NCBI RefSeq assembly: GCF_002086115.1
Contig: NZ_MVHJ01000008.1
Span: 62,001-126,000, forward strand
Length of the DNA stretch: 64,000 nt
Reading direction: 5' to 3'
From: Mycolicibacterium bacteremicum
GTDB taxonomy: Bacteria > Actinomycetota > Actinomycetes > Mycobacteriales > Mycobacteriaceae
Below, in pieces: positions 54,682-63,726 of the stretch. Each line of letters starts with the position of its first letter. Within the stretch, counting starts at the first letter, position 1. The notes beneath the pieces were generated by a model. It was not told the origin of the DNA, searched no databases, and saw only the letters and a program-made list of their open reading frames with translations. Both the position numbers and the translations under genes were made by a program.

Positions 54682-55206
54682 TTACGGGGCGGGAATCGTG
54701 GCGCAGCCCAGGCCGGGGATGCAGCCACTGGCGCCACCCGGTCCGGCGGTGCCGCTGGGTCCGCCGGGAGCCAGCGAGCCGCTCGCGCCACCGGGTCCTG
54801 CGGTTCCGGCCGGGCCACCGGGGATCGTGCCGGTCGCGCCATCGGGTCCGGCCGCACCACCCGGGCCGCCGGGGATCACGCCGCTGGCGCCACCCGGGCC
54901 GGCTTCACCCGCGGGTCCGCCGGGAGCGACGGCACCGCTGGCACCGCCCGGTCCGGCCTCACCGCCGGGTCCACCCGGAATCACACCGCTGGCGCCACCG
55001 GGTCCGGCTGTGCCGCCCGGTCCGCCGGGGATGGCACCGGTCGCGCCGCCGGGACCGGCGGTGCCGATGCTGGCGCACGGGGTGCCGTCGGGGTTCCAGC
55101 ACGGCGGCGGGGCCGGCTCGGCCCCGGCGAGGGGCGAGAAGGCGATGGCCGCTCCGGCGGCGCCTGCGAACAAGAGGGGCGTCATCTTCGTCAGTTTCAC
55201 CATCAT
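54682..55206 (-). CDS. Secreted collagen-like repeat protein
   Basis: A 174-residue protein. The N-terminal 29 residues are a signal peptide ending AGA before EPAPPPC. A CWNPDGTPC cysteine pair follows, then seven tandem repeats of 17-18 residues with the consensus G(T/E)AGPGGASG-IPGGPG. The C-terminus SGCIPGLGC adds a second cysteine pair. Gly is very frequent but the spacing is not a strict Gly-X-Y. It is not a PE_PGRS protein. No Shine-Dalgarno sequence precedes the ATG, so the start could be either of the two adjacent ATG codons. It lies 63 bp past an SDR gene on the same strand. It is probably a surface or matrix protein; function unknown. Confidence 0.8.
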   Translation of the reverse strand: MMVKLTKMTPLLFAGAAGAAIAFSPLAGAEPAPPPCWNPDGTPCASIGTAGPGGATGAIPGGPGGTAGPGGASGVIPGGPGGEAGPGGASGAVAPGGPAGEAGPGGASGVIPGGPGGAAGPDGATGTIPGGPAGTAGPGGASGSLAPGGPSGTAGPGGASGCIPGLGCATIPAP

Positions 55207-55269
55207 GAAATGAGAGTTACCACTGACTAAGCCGGGCTAAACATCACCCGGATCGCAATGCTTTCGAGA

Positions 55270-56019
55270 TCAGGCGAAGCGCTTGGTGTACTTCGGCGGC
55301 AGCAGCCGCATGATCTGGGTCAGCGGCGCCCACGGCCAACTCGGCACCACCGCACGCCCCTTCTCCTTCTCGATGGCCGCCACCATGGCGGCCACGCCGG
55401 TCTCGTTGTCGACCATCAGCAGGGTGTTGGCGGCCTGGGCCGTCATCTCCGATTCGATGTAGCCCGGTTCGATCACGGTGACCCGGATGGGGCCCTTGTC
55501 GTATTCGGCGCGCAGCGATTCGCCGAGGGAGGTCATGCCCGCCTTCGACGCGGCGTAGGCCGCCTTGGTCCCGGGCACACCGGTGTTGCCCAGTACCGAG
55601 GAGATCAGCACCAGGTGCCCGCTGCCGGTCTTCTGGAACAGCTGCAGCGCGTACTCGATCTGCACCAGGCCGGAGACCAGATTGGTGGTCAGCGTCGCCG
55701 AGTTGTGCCACGGCTTTCCCGCGCCGATCCGATAGCCCTTGCCGATGCCGGCGTTGACGATCACCCGGTCGATGCCGCCGAGCTCGTCGGACAGCTCATT
55801 GAAGACGCGCGGGATGGCCTCGTGGTCATCGACATCGAGCGCGGCGATCGCGACCTTGGCGTACGGGTGCTTGTCCAGGATCTCGGCGCGCAGCTCTTCG
55901 AGGCGCTCGACGCGGCGGGCGCACAGCGCCAGGTCCCGTCCCTTGGCGGCGAAGGCGCGGGCCATGCCGGCTCCCAGGCCCGAGCTGGCACCGGTGATGA
56001 GGATCTTCTGGCGGGTCAT
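55270..56019 (-). CDS. Short-chain dehydrogenase/reductase (Rv0945-like)
   Basis: A 249-residue SDR. NAD(P) motif TGASSGLGAGMA, NAG motif VIVNAGIG, catalytic Ser in LISSVLG and YxxxK as YAASK. The basic residues after the nucleotide motif (CARRVERLEE) suggest NADPH. It is the orthologue of Rv0945 by position. Substrate unknown. Confidence 0.9.
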   Translation of the reverse strand: MTRQKILITGASSGLGAGMARAFAAKGRDLALCARRVERLEELRAEILDKHPYAKVAIAALDVDDHEAIPRVFNELSDELGGIDRVIVNAGIGKGYRIGAGKPWHNSATLTTNLVSGLVQIEYALQLFQKTGSGHLVLISSVLGNTGVPGTKAAYAASKAGMTSLGESLRAEYDKGPIRVTVIEPGYIESEMTAQAANTLLMVDNETGVAAMVAAIEKEKGRAVVPSWPWAPLTQIMRLLPPKYTKRFA

Positions 56020-56060
56020 GGCGAGCAGGATAACCGAGTTAGACAGCTGTCAAGAAACGG

Positions 56061-57281
56061 TCACAGCTCGGCGGCCGAATCGGCATCCTGACCACCCCGG
56101 CGCGTGAACGCGTTCCACACCGCGTATCCCGTGGTGAAGCCCAGGGCGATCGACATCATCGACACCAGCATCACGGTGATCGCCGCACCGCCCTGCCCCG
56201 ACGCCAGCTCGGCAACTCCGATCATGCCGATCGAGCTGGGCACCAACAGCCAGAATCCGGGCGCCAGCATCACCTGCGCCACCGGTGTCATCGACAATCT
56301 GCTCAGCGTCAGCGCACAGAGGATGAGGATCAGCCCGCCACCGAAGCCGCTGACGTACCCGCCGAACCACGCGTTCGTCACCAGCTGCGCGGCGTACGCG
56401 GTGAACAGGACCAATGTCAGCCACGGCGCGAACCCGCGCGGCGGCCCCAGGTGCAGGATGATGCCGACGGCGTACACCGCCACGCCCAGCCAGGGCGCCC
56501 AGCTGCCGAGCGTGTTCGCCGGGGCATCGGCGAGTTCGGACCAGGTGAGGCCGAGCAGCTGGACGGCCAGCAGGATCCCCAGGGCCAGCTGGGCAAGGCG
56601 CATCAGCCCGGCCATCAGCCGCGCCGAGCCCGACACCACCTCACTGGTGGAGGACTCGATGACGGCCAGCGTGATGGCCACCCCGGGCAGGAACAGGGTC
56701 AGCGGCGCGATCAGCACGCGCAGGCTGTCGTGACCCAGGTGCAGGAGCCGGCCGAGGCTGAAGGCGACATAGGTGACCAGGAAGGCGCTCAGTACCGGCA
56801 GCAACTGGCGCAGCGCGGCGTTGCGGCGCGTCAGCAACTCCAGCAGTCCGACGACCAGGCCGAAACCCGTCGCGGCTACCAGTGACACCACTGTCGGTTG
56901 CAGGATCAATCCGTAAGCCGCACTTTGTAATCCGTATCCGATGACGCCGACCCAGCCGGAGAACCGGCGGGGCAGCGCGTGGATACGGTCCAGCTCGGCC
57001 AGCCCGGCGGCCGGGTCCAGCCTGCGACTCTGGGCCTGCTCGATCAGCTCGCCCAGCGGGAAGGTCTGGTCATAACGCAACGCCGCGCCGCGCGCCACCG
57101 TGGTGTGCTGCCGGTCGCCCGCCTGGATGAAATTGGGTAGGACCAGTACCGGGCAGTCGGCACCCTGTCGCTGCGCCACCCGCTCCAGGGTGTGCCGGAC
57201 CATCGTCACCGGGTAGTCGGCGCTGAGCATCGCCGACCCGAGCCGGGCGATGAATTCGACGGTGACCGATTCATCGGACAT
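56061..57281 (-). CDS. ThrE-type threonine/serine exporter-like protein
   Basis: A 406-residue ThrE-family protein (DUF1212 plus a C-terminal 5-helix domain). A soluble N-terminal domain of about 120 residues is followed by about ten hydrophobic helices. In Corynebacterium ThrE exports threonine and serine. Start ATG 57281 lies within the end of the MFS gene (11-bp overlap), so translation is coupled. It is the last gene of the fpg-MFS-thrE group. Confidence 0.85.
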   Translation of the reverse strand: MSDESVTVEFIARLGSAMLSADYPVTMVRHTLERVAQRQGADCPVLVLPNFIQAGDRQHTTVARGAALRYDQTFPLGELIEQAQSRRLDPAAGLAELDRIHALPRRFSGWVGVIGYGLQSAAYGLILQPTVVSLVAATGFGLVVGLLELLTRRNAALRQLLPVLSAFLVTYVAFSLGRLLHLGHDSLRVLIAPLTLFLPGVAITLAVIESSTSEVVSGSARLMAGLMRLAQLALGILLAVQLLGLTWSELADAPANTLGSWAPWLGVAVYAVGIILHLGPPRGFAPWLTLVLFTAYAAQLVTNAWFGGYVSGFGGGLILILCALTLSRLSMTPVAQVMLAPGFWLLVPSSIGMIGVAELASGQGGAAITVMLVSMMSIALGFTTGYAVWNAFTRRGGQDADSAAEL

Positions 57282-58767
57282 GGGCTGCCCCCGGCGTCCG
57301 CACCGGCCGCACCAGGGTCGCCACCACCACCACGATCGCGACCACCGGGACGACGGTCAGTGTCCACCCGAGGGTGTGGATGGCCTCGATCATGCTCGCG
57401 TGCACGCCGTCGACGACCGCGCGCGCCCGCTGCGGGTCGAGCACGTTGTGTCCCTGGGCCACCCGCAACGCGTCGCGCGCCTGGTCGGTATCGATACCGG
57501 CGGAGTGCACGAAGACACTGGTGCCGATGAGCGCGAACACCGCCGGACCCATCGAGTAGGCCGCCTGTCCGACAGCACTTTTCACCGCCGCCACCGCACC
57601 GCTGAGCTCCACCGGCGCGGTCTGCAACATGATGGTCGCCTCGACGGTCTCGACGACGGCGGCACCGACGGCGTTACACGCGACCGCCGCGAACAGCAGC
57701 CACAGCGAGCTGTTCTCGGCCAACCGGGTGATCACCAGCAGGCCGGCGACCAACAGCACCAGACCACCGATCAGTACCGCCCGTTGCCCGAGCCGGACCG
57801 CGGCGCGACCGGCCGCCGCGGCCGCGGCCGCCGACAGCAGCGCCGCCGGCGCCATCAGCAGACCCAGCAGGGTCGGCGCTTCGCCGCGGACGGCGACCAG
57901 GTAGAAGGCCAGCAGCACCGTCACGCCGCCGGACAGGAAGTTGAACGCCATGCCGGCGGCGACGGCGGCGTCGAAGGGACCGGACCGGAAGAGGCGCAGA
58001 TCCAGTGCCGGGCTCGGGGTGCGCCGTTCGACGATGACGAAGGCGACCGCCGCGACCAACCCGACGGCCAGCACCCCGACGACACCGGCGTCGAGTCCGC
58101 TCTGCAGCCGGGACAACCCGAAGACGATCGCCAGCAGGGCGACGGCCACCAGCAGCAGGCCGGTCACATCCAGTCGGCGCTCCCCGCGGGGCGTCTCGGG
58201 CACGTATCTGCGCACCATCACCAGGGCGATCAGCGCCAGCACCGGCGCGACGAGAAACGCGCTCCGCCAACCGATGTGCTCCACGAGCAGGGACCCGATG
58301 GCCGGCATCGGCACGGCCACCGCGAAACCGGCACCCAGGTGCAGCGAGATGGCGGCGGACCGGCGCTCGGGTGGGAACACCACGTTGACGATGGCCAGCG
58401 CCAGTCCCAGCTGCAAGGCGAAAGCCAGCCCGATACCGGCCCGCGCCACCAGCAGCACCGCGGCGTTCGGCGCCAGCGTGGCCGCCACCCCGAAGACCAT
58501 GGTGCCCAGCAGGCCCAGCGAGTACATCCGCCGCATGCCGTACTTGTCGCCCAGCGCCCCCGCCCCCAGTACCCCGGCGGCCAGCGCCAGGGTGGCCATG
58601 CTGGCGACCAGGCTCGCGGTGCCCGCCGACAGCGCCAGCCCGTCGCGCACCGCCGAGATGTTGGCCGACAGGATCACCGGATCGGCGGAGGTGATGCTCG
58701 ATCCCAGACCCGTCGCCAGGATCGTCATGGTCGCGGCGGTACCGGACACCGAGTTCGGACTGGCCAC
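57271..58767 (-). CDS. MFS transporter, DHA2 (14-helix) drug-efflux type
   Basis: A 498-residue major facilitator with about 14 helices. The conserved loop between helices 2 and 3 is GALGDKYGMRRMY, and the N-terminus resembles QacA/EmrB-type pumps. It should export a hydrophobic compound in exchange for protons. The GTG at 58767 lies 14 bp past the DNA glycosylase stop; both overlap or nearly so, one transcription unit. Confidence 0.87.
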   Translation of the reverse strand: MASPNSVSGTAATMTILATGLGSSITSADPVILSANISAVRDGLALSAGTASLVASMATLALAAGVLGAGALGDKYGMRRMYSLGLLGTMVFGVAATLAPNAAVLLVARAGIGLAFALQLGLALAIVNVVFPPERRSAAISLHLGAGFAVAVPMPAIGSLLVEHIGWRSAFLVAPVLALIALVMVRRYVPETPRGERRLDVTGLLLVAVALLAIVFGLSRLQSGLDAGVVGVLAVGLVAAVAFVIVERRTPSPALDLRLFRSGPFDAAVAAGMAFNFLSGGVTVLLAFYLVAVRGEAPTLLGLLMAPAALLSAAAAAAAGRAAVRLGQRAVLIGGLVLLVAGLLVITRLAENSSLWLLFAAVACNAVGAAVVETVEATIMLQTAPVELSGAVAAVKSAVGQAAYSMGPAVFALIGTSVFVHSAGIDTDQARDALRVAQGHNVLDPQRARAVVDGVHASMIEAIHTLGWTLTVVPVVAIVVVVATLVRPVRTPGAAHVR

Positions 58768-58781
58768 CGGGCTCCTCGCAG

Positions 58782-59651
58782 CTACTTCAGCAGGCGCGAC
58801 ATTCTCCGGTCGGCGAGCTTCCTGCCACCGGTCTGACAGGTGGGACAGTACTGGAAAGACTTGTCCGCAAAGGACACTTCGGCGACCGTGTCACCACAGA
58901 TGGGGCAGGGCAGCCCGGTGCGCGCGTGCACCCGCAGCCCGGAGCGCTTCTCCCCCTTGAGCGTCGCGGCCTGTTGCCCCACCGAGCGCGTCACGGCATC
59001 GGTGAGCACCGAGGACATCGCGTCGTGCAGATCGGCGAGCTGGGCCGCGGAGAGTTTGTTGGCGGTCGCGAACGGCGACAGCTTGGCCACGTGCAGGATC
59101 TCGTCGCTGTAGGCGTTGCCGATCCCGGCGATGATCTTCTGGTCGGTGATGACGGTCTTGATCCGGCCGCCGTGGGCAGCGAGCACCTCCCCCAGTTCCT
59201 CGGGACCCAGTGCCAGGGCGTCGGGACCGAGCGCGGCGATCTGCGGGACGTCCATCGGGTCCCGGACCACCCACACCGCCAACCGTTTCTGGGTGCCGGC
59301 CTCGGTGAGGTCGAAGCCGACGGTCTGGGCCGGCTCGTCCCCGGTCAGATGCACCCGCAGCGCGATCGGTCCCTTGCCCGGTTTCAGCGGTGCCGGCGCG
59401 AGCTTGTCCGACCAGCGCAGCCAGCCGGCCCGCGACAGGTGGGTGATCAGATACATGTCGGCCACCACCAGGCCCAGGTACTTGCCCCACCGCTGGGCGC
59501 CGCTCACCGGTTGCCCGTGCAGTGCGGTCACGGGCGGGTCGAACGTCTTGAGGACCGACAGCGCGGAGATGTCCACCCGCACGACCTGGCGGCCGACGGC
59601 GTGGCGGCGCAGATGGTCGGCGAGCGCCTCGATCTCGGGAAGCTCGGGCAT
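58782..59651 (-). CDS. Fpg/Nei-family DNA glycosylase
   Basis: A 289-residue formamidopyrimidine/endonuclease VIII-type DNA glycosylase. The N-terminal nucleophile motif PELPEIE (catalytic Pro2, Glu3) is exact. The helix-two-turn-helix signature is IAGIGNAYSDEIL and the C-terminal zinc finger is CPIC with CPTC. It removes oxidised bases and nicks at abasic sites. It is the full-length form at the position of M. tuberculosis Rv0944, which I remember as a shorter, partial protein. ATG 59651; divergent from the FUSC gene by only 39 bp. Confidence 0.92.
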   Translation of the reverse strand: MPELPEIEALADHLRRHAVGRQVVRVDISALSVLKTFDPPVTALHGQPVSGAQRWGKYLGLVVADMYLITHLSRAGWLRWSDKLAPAPLKPGKGPIALRVHLTGDEPAQTVGFDLTEAGTQKRLAVWVVRDPMDVPQIAALGPDALALGPEELGEVLAAHGGRIKTVITDQKIIAGIGNAYSDEILHVAKLSPFATANKLSAAQLADLHDAMSSVLTDAVTRSVGQQAATLKGEKRSGLRVHARTGLPCPICGDTVAEVSFADKSFQYCPTCQTGGRKLADRRMSRLLK

Positions 59652-59690
59652 GGGTCCAGTGTGCAGGACGGCACCGATATCGTCTCTGAT

Positions 59691-61289
59691 GTGCGGACAG
59701 CGTTGCGGCGGTTGCTGGTCATCAACCCCGCGCCGGGGCGCTGGAAGTTCTCGTTGCGGGCCGGCGTCTGCATGGCGGCACCGGTGCTCGTCGGCTGGTT
59801 GCTCGGGGACACCGGCGCGGGCCTGATCGCCGTCATCGGCGGGTTCACCTCGCTCTACGGCAGCGGCAGACCGTATCGCAACCGGGCCGGTTACCTCGCG
59901 GGCATCGCCGTGTGCTTCGCGGCCGCGGTCACGCTCGGTGACTGGGCGGCGGCCATCCCCTGGCTGGGCCTGCTGACCGTCACGGTGATCGCCATGGTCG
60001 CGGTGCTGGTGTGTCATGCCCTGTCGGTCGGGCCGCCCGGCGCGTTCATGTTCGTGCTCGGCTGCGCCGCCGGCACCGCCACCGCATCGGCCCATCTGCC
60101 GCCGTGGCAGACCGGGCTGCTGGTGCTCGCCGGCGGCGCGTTCTCGTGGGTGGTGCACATGGTCGGTGCGCTGTGGGAACCGCTGCTGGGCGAGCGAAGC
60201 GACGGGGGAAAGCACGGCCCGGAGGTCCGTGTCGTCTCGGCGGCCCGTACGGCGGTCGAGCGTTATCTGCAGACCCGGGACAACACCGACCGGCATCTGG
60301 CCGCCAAGGCGTTGCATCAATCGTGGACCACCCTGGTCAACTTCCAGTCGCGGCGGCGCACCGACGCGACACTGGACCGGTTGCGGGCGCAGAACCTGCA
60401 CCTGCACCGGGTGTTCGGTGCCGCCGTCGCGGCCGCCGACGTCCCGGCTCTCGACGCGCCCGGGGTCGAGGTCGCGAAGGACTTCCGGTTGCCGTTGGGC
60501 AGACCCGGTAATCTCACGCTGCTGCGCCGCGCAGTGGCGCCCGGCTCGGATTCACTGCGGCTGACCCTGCGGGTCGGGGTGGCGGTGGCGTTGTCCGGTG
60601 TGGCCGCCCTGATGTACACCGCCGACCATTCCTACTGGGCGATGGCCGCCGCGGTGCTGGTGCTGTACCAGGGCTTCGACTGGTCGCGCACGGTGCAGCG
60701 GGGCGCCGAACGCATGGTCGGCACGCTGCTCGGGCTGGGGCTGGCCGCGGCGATCCTGACCTGGCATCCGCAGGGCTGGTGGCTGGTGGCGGTGATCGCG
60801 CTGCTGCAGTTCGCCATCGAGATGTTCGTGGTGCGCAACTACACCCTCGCCGTCGTCTTCATCACGCCCCTGGCCCTGACCATCGCGGCCGGCGGCAAGC
60901 CGGTCGCCGATCTGCACCATTTCCTGCTCACCCGCGGCGTGGACACCGTGATCGGTTGTGTCGTCGCACTTTCGGTGTACTGGGTGGTGCTGCGCCGACA
61001 TGGTCCCGCGCCGGTGAGTGCGGCCGTCCAACGCGCCCGCGCGGCCATCGAGCGGACCGCGGTGCACCTGCGAGCGGGCGCGGTCACCAGCGCCCCGGCC
61101 CGCGCCGCCCGCCGGGATCTGCAACTGAGCGCGATGGCACTGCTGGAGACCTACCAGGCGGCGATCGGCGGGTCGGCCGCCCAGCGCGCCGAGGCCGAAC
61201 GGTTGTGGCCGACTGTGGCGGCCACCGAACAGGACGCGTACCGGACCCTGGCGGCGTGCTGGGTGTACGAGCATCCGGAGAACGGTTAG
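59691..61289 (+). CDS. FUSC-family membrane protein, probable aromatic/organic-acid exporter
   Basis: About 532 residues. Two sets of hydrophobic helices (about 30-160 and 290-420) flank a soluble helical region, as in the fusaric-acid-resistance/AaeB family. The second helix block contains SYWAMAAAVLVLYQG, DWSRTVQRGAERMVGTLLG. The family exports aromatic acids or is linked to envelope stress. The GTG at 59691 is chosen because a TATCGT at 59678-59683 lies at leaderless distance; a GTG at 59661 is in frame. Its end shares TTAG with the next gene on the other strand. Confidence 0.82.
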   Translation: MRTALRRLLVINPAPGRWKFSLRAGVCMAAPVLVGWLLGDTGAGLIAVIGGFTSLYGSGRPYRNRAGYLAGIAVCFAAAVTLGDWAAAIPWLGLLTVTVIAMVAVLVCHALSVGPPGAFMFVLGCAAGTATASAHLPPWQTGLLVLAGGAFSWVVHMVGALWEPLLGERSDGGKHGPEVRVVSAARTAVERYLQTRDNTDRHLAAKALHQSWTTLVNFQSRRRTDATLDRLRAQNLHLHRVFGAAVAAADVPALDAPGVEVAKDFRLPLGRPGNLTLLRRAVAPGSDSLRLTLRVGVAVALSGVAALMYTADHSYWAMAAAVLVLYQGFDWSRTVQRGAERMVGTLLGLGLAAAILTWHPQGWWLVAVIALLQFAIEMFVVRNYTLAVVFITPLALTIAAGGKPVADLHHFLLTRGVDTVIGCVVALSVYWVVLRRHGPAPVSAAVQRARAAIERTAVHLRAGAVTSAPARAARRDLQLSAMALLETYQAAIGGSAAQRAEAERLWPTVAATEQDAYRTLAACWVYEHPENG

Positions 61290-61681
61290 CGCTGCGACCT
61301 TTTCAGGTCTGACGCCAGGATCGACAGCAGCCAGCTGACGACCGACAGCACGATCGCGGCCCAGATCGCGGTCCACCAGAAGTCGTCGATCTGCAGCCCC
61401 CAGTGGGTGGTGTGCTCGGTGATCCACGAGGTGATCCAGAGCATCCAGGCGTTGATGACGATGTGGATGAGGCCGAGGGTCAGGATGTAGAGCGGTATCG
61501 AGATGAACTGCACGATGGGCTTGATCACCGCGTTGACGAGTCCGAAGACCACCGCGACGACGAAGATGATGCCGACCCGGTGCAGGCTGGTGTCGCCGCC
61601 GACGATGCTGATCCCGGGCACCAGCAGCGTCACCACCCACAACGCGACTCCGGTCAGTGCGGCGCGCAGCAGAAAACCCAT
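61286..61681 (-). CDS. Small four-helix membrane protein, holin-superfamily type
   Basis: A 131-residue protein with four hydrophobic segments and the motif FGLVNAVIKPIVQFISIPLY followed by GLIHIVINAWMLW, typical of the widespread mycobacterial 'phage holin family' (DUF360-like) proteins. These are chromosomal and not evidence of a prophage. Start ATG 61681 lies 6 bp past the cobF stop, so it may be co-transcribed with cobF. Function unknown. Confidence 0.82.
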   Translation of the reverse strand: MGFLLRAALTGVALWVVTLLVPGISIVGGDTSLHRVGIIFVVAVVFGLVNAVIKPIVQFISIPLYILTLGLIHIVINAWMLWITSWITEHTTHWGLQIDDFWWTAIWAAIVLSVVSWLLSILASDLKRSQR

Positions 61682-61686
61682 GGCCG

Positions 61687-62427
61687 TCAGTCTGCCGCCC
61701 GCAGCAGGTAGATGTCCATGATCCAGCCGTGCCGTTCCCTTGCGGCGGCGCGGATTTCGGTGATCTGCTCGGCGACCTCGCCGACGGTCCCGGTGACCAG
61801 CAGTTCGTCGGGCGTACCCAGGTAGGCGCCCCACCAGATTCGGGTGTCGGGCGCGCAGTCGCGAAACGAGCAGTCCCCGTCGAGCATCACCACGGCCGCA
61901 CCGGACAGGCCGTCGGCGCGCAGCCGGCGGCCGGTGGTGATGAGCACGGGTTCGCCGATGTCGTTGAGCGGGATCCGATGTCGGGCGGTCAGCGCCGCAA
62001 TGGCGGTGATGCCGGGGATGACGTCGAACTCGAAGTCGACATGGTCGGCGACGCGGTCCAGGATGCGCAGCGTGCTGTCGTAGAGCGACGGGTCGCCCCA
62101 GGCCAGGAAGGATCCGGTGGCGCCGTCCGGTAGTTCGGATTCGATGGCCTGCGCCCACAGCCTTGCCCGGGCGGCATGCCAGTCGTTGACCGCCTGTTCA
62201 TAGGGCACGTCCACGGCCCGCTTGGGGTCGGGCAGTTCGACGAACCGGTATCCGGGTTTCTCGATGAAGCGTTCACAGATGAGTCGGCGCAGCGCGACCA
62301 GGTCGTCCTTGGTGTCGCCCTTGTCCGTGGCGAAGAAGACCTGGGTGTCGTTGAGCGCCGAGATGGCCTGCACCGTCACGTAGTCCGGGTCGCCTGCACC
62401 GATACCGATCACATGGATAGTGCGCAC
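61687..62427 (-). CDS. cobF: Precorrin-6A synthase (deacetylating) CobF
   Basis: A 246-residue methyltransferase of aerobic cobalamin (B12) synthesis: methylates precorrin-5 at C-1 with loss of acetate. The N-terminal SAM/tetrapyrrole motif IHVIGIGAGDPDYVT and internal WGDPSLYDSTLRI fit. The GTG at 62427 is preferred to the TTG at 62433. It is isolated from the main cob cluster, as often seen in mycobacteria. Divergent from the AurF-like gene. Confidence 0.92.
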   Translation of the reverse strand: MRTIHVIGIGAGDPDYVTVQAISALNDTQVFFATDKGDTKDDLVALRRLICERFIEKPGYRFVELPDPKRAVDVPYEQAVNDWHAARARLWAQAIESELPDGATGSFLAWGDPSLYDSTLRILDRVADHVDFEFDVIPGITAIAALTARHRIPLNDIGEPVLITTGRRLRADGLSGAAVVMLDGDCSFRDCAPDTRIWWGAYLGTPDELLVTGTVGEVAEQITEIRAAARERHGWIMDIYLLRAAD

Positions 62428-62458
62428 CCGCAAAGGTTAGTCGATCCGATTTATCCGG

Positions 62459-62498
62459 TACCGCAGGTATTGACTACCGCCGGTATCGGGCTTACCGT
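62459..62498 (+). promoter_or_regulatory. Promoter with paired TACC-N3-GGTA operators
   Basis: TACCGCAGGTA (62459-62469) and TACCGCCGGTA (62475-62485) are 16 bp apart. TTGACT (62470-62475) with a 17-bp spacer and TACCGT (62493-62498) forms a promoter for the AurF-like gene, so the second dyad lies just inside the spacer. The same 11-mer sits in the spacer of the promoter at 6921-6951. Confidence 0.55.
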
Positions 62499-62532
62499 CG
62501 GAGCTTCGGACAGCTCAAAGGAGAGTCGGACG

Positions 62533-63726
62533 ATGACCGCTTCGGTGAAGGCCCAGACCACGCGCGCGGAGTTCGCCGAGCGCCTGCTCAAAGGATCGGT
62601 ACGCAAGTCGTATGCGCCGATCGTCGATATCGATTGGGATGCACCCCTGGATCCCGACAAGTTCTTCTTGCCACCGAAGGTGGTATCGCTCTACGGCACC
62701 GAGCTGTGGGATTCGATGACCCGGGCCGAGCAGATCGAGCTGTCCCGCCAGGAGCTCGTCAACACCCTGTCGGCGGGCATCTGGTTCGAGAACATCCTCA
62801 ACCAGGCACTGCTGCGCAAGATGATGCATCAGGACCCGACCGCGGCCACCACGCATTACGAACTCACCGAACTGGGTGACGAGACCCGCCACATGGTGAT
62901 GTTCGGGAAGGCGATCGCCAAGGTGGGCGCCGAGCCGGTGCGGCCACGGTTGTACCAGCGGATCATCATCAACGCGCTGCCGTTCGGGTTCCGCGGCTCG
63001 GTGCTGTGGGTGGCCGCGCTGATCGGTGAGGAGATCTTCGACTCGCTGCAGCGCCAGATGATGGACGATGACGAGCTGCAACCGATGGTGCAGCGGCTGA
63101 TGCGCATCCACGTCACCGAGGAGGCCCGCCACATCCAGTTCGCCCGCGACGGACTACGCAAGCGCACGCCGTCGATGTCGCGGGCCAAGCGGATGTGGAT
63201 CGGCAACCTCAACGGGCTGGGCGGACCGTTCTTCCGGTTCCTGTTCACCAATCAGGTGCAGTACCGCCGGGTCGGCCTGGACGGGAAGGCCGCGCGCCGG
63301 ATGGCACGCCGCTCGCCACACCGGCACGCGGTCCAGATCGCCGGGTTCGCGCCGCTGGCCTCGTTTCTGGAGGAGGTCGGCCTGATGGGTCCGATCGCGC
63401 GGCGGATGTGGCGGCGCAGCGGGTTCCTGCCCACTGGCGCAGTGCAGCCGACGGGCCGCGCCGAGATCGCCGAGGACGACGACCTCTACAACGGACCCGC
63501 CACCGTCGACGGCCGCGACGTGCAGGTACTGCTGGCCGGCCACCTCGACCCGATCGATGGTCAATACCATTGGCAGGGAACTGTTCTGGAGCCGCTGCCC
63601 GAGGGTGCCCGCAACCCCGTGTCGGTGACCATCGGCGAGCGGACCGCCGCGGCGAGGTTCACCGAGCGCAGCCAGCAGGGCGGCTACTCGATCGCCGGGG
63701 TCGGGACCCCGCCCTTCCCGCGGTAG
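62533..63726 (+). CDS. AurF-like diiron oxygenase fused to DUF4873
   Basis: A 397-residue protein. Residues about 30-290 resemble AurF-type diiron proteins: helices carry Glu/His iron ligands in TELGDETRHMVM (ExxxH), AALIGEEIFDS and HVTEEARHIQF (EExxH). Diiron N-oxygenases of this family oxidise aryl amines to nitro compounds, but mycobacterial members may act on lipids. The C-terminal region from about 315 (DDLYNGPATVDGRDVQVLLAG) is a DUF4873 domain of unknown function. The ATG at 62533 follows GGAC with weak spacing. It has its own promoter and operators. Confidence 0.82.
   Translation: MTASVKAQTTRAEFAERLLKGSVRKSYAPIVDIDWDAPLDPDKFFLPPKVVSLYGTELWDSMTRAEQIELSRQELVNTLSAGIWFENILNQALLRKMMHQDPTAATTHYELTELGDETRHMVMFGKAIAKVGAEPVRPRLYQRIIINALPFGFRGSVLWVAALIGEEIFDSLQRQMMDDDELQPMVQRLMRIHVTEEARHIQFARDGLRKRTPSMSRAKRMWIGNLNGLGGPFFRFLFTNQVQYRRVGLDGKAARRMARRSPHRHAVQIAGFAPLASFLEEVGLMGPIARRMWRRSGFLPTGAVQPTGRAEIAEDDDLYNGPATVDGRDVQVLLAGHLDPIDGQYHWQGTVLEPLPEGARNPVSVTIGERTAAARFTERSQQGGYSIAGVGTPPFPR

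Noticed and set aside
61286..61681. Holin-family annotation as evidence of a prophage
   Set aside because: The protein belongs to a chromosomal membrane family common in mycobacteria; no integrase, terminase, capsid or attachment-site signals are nearby.
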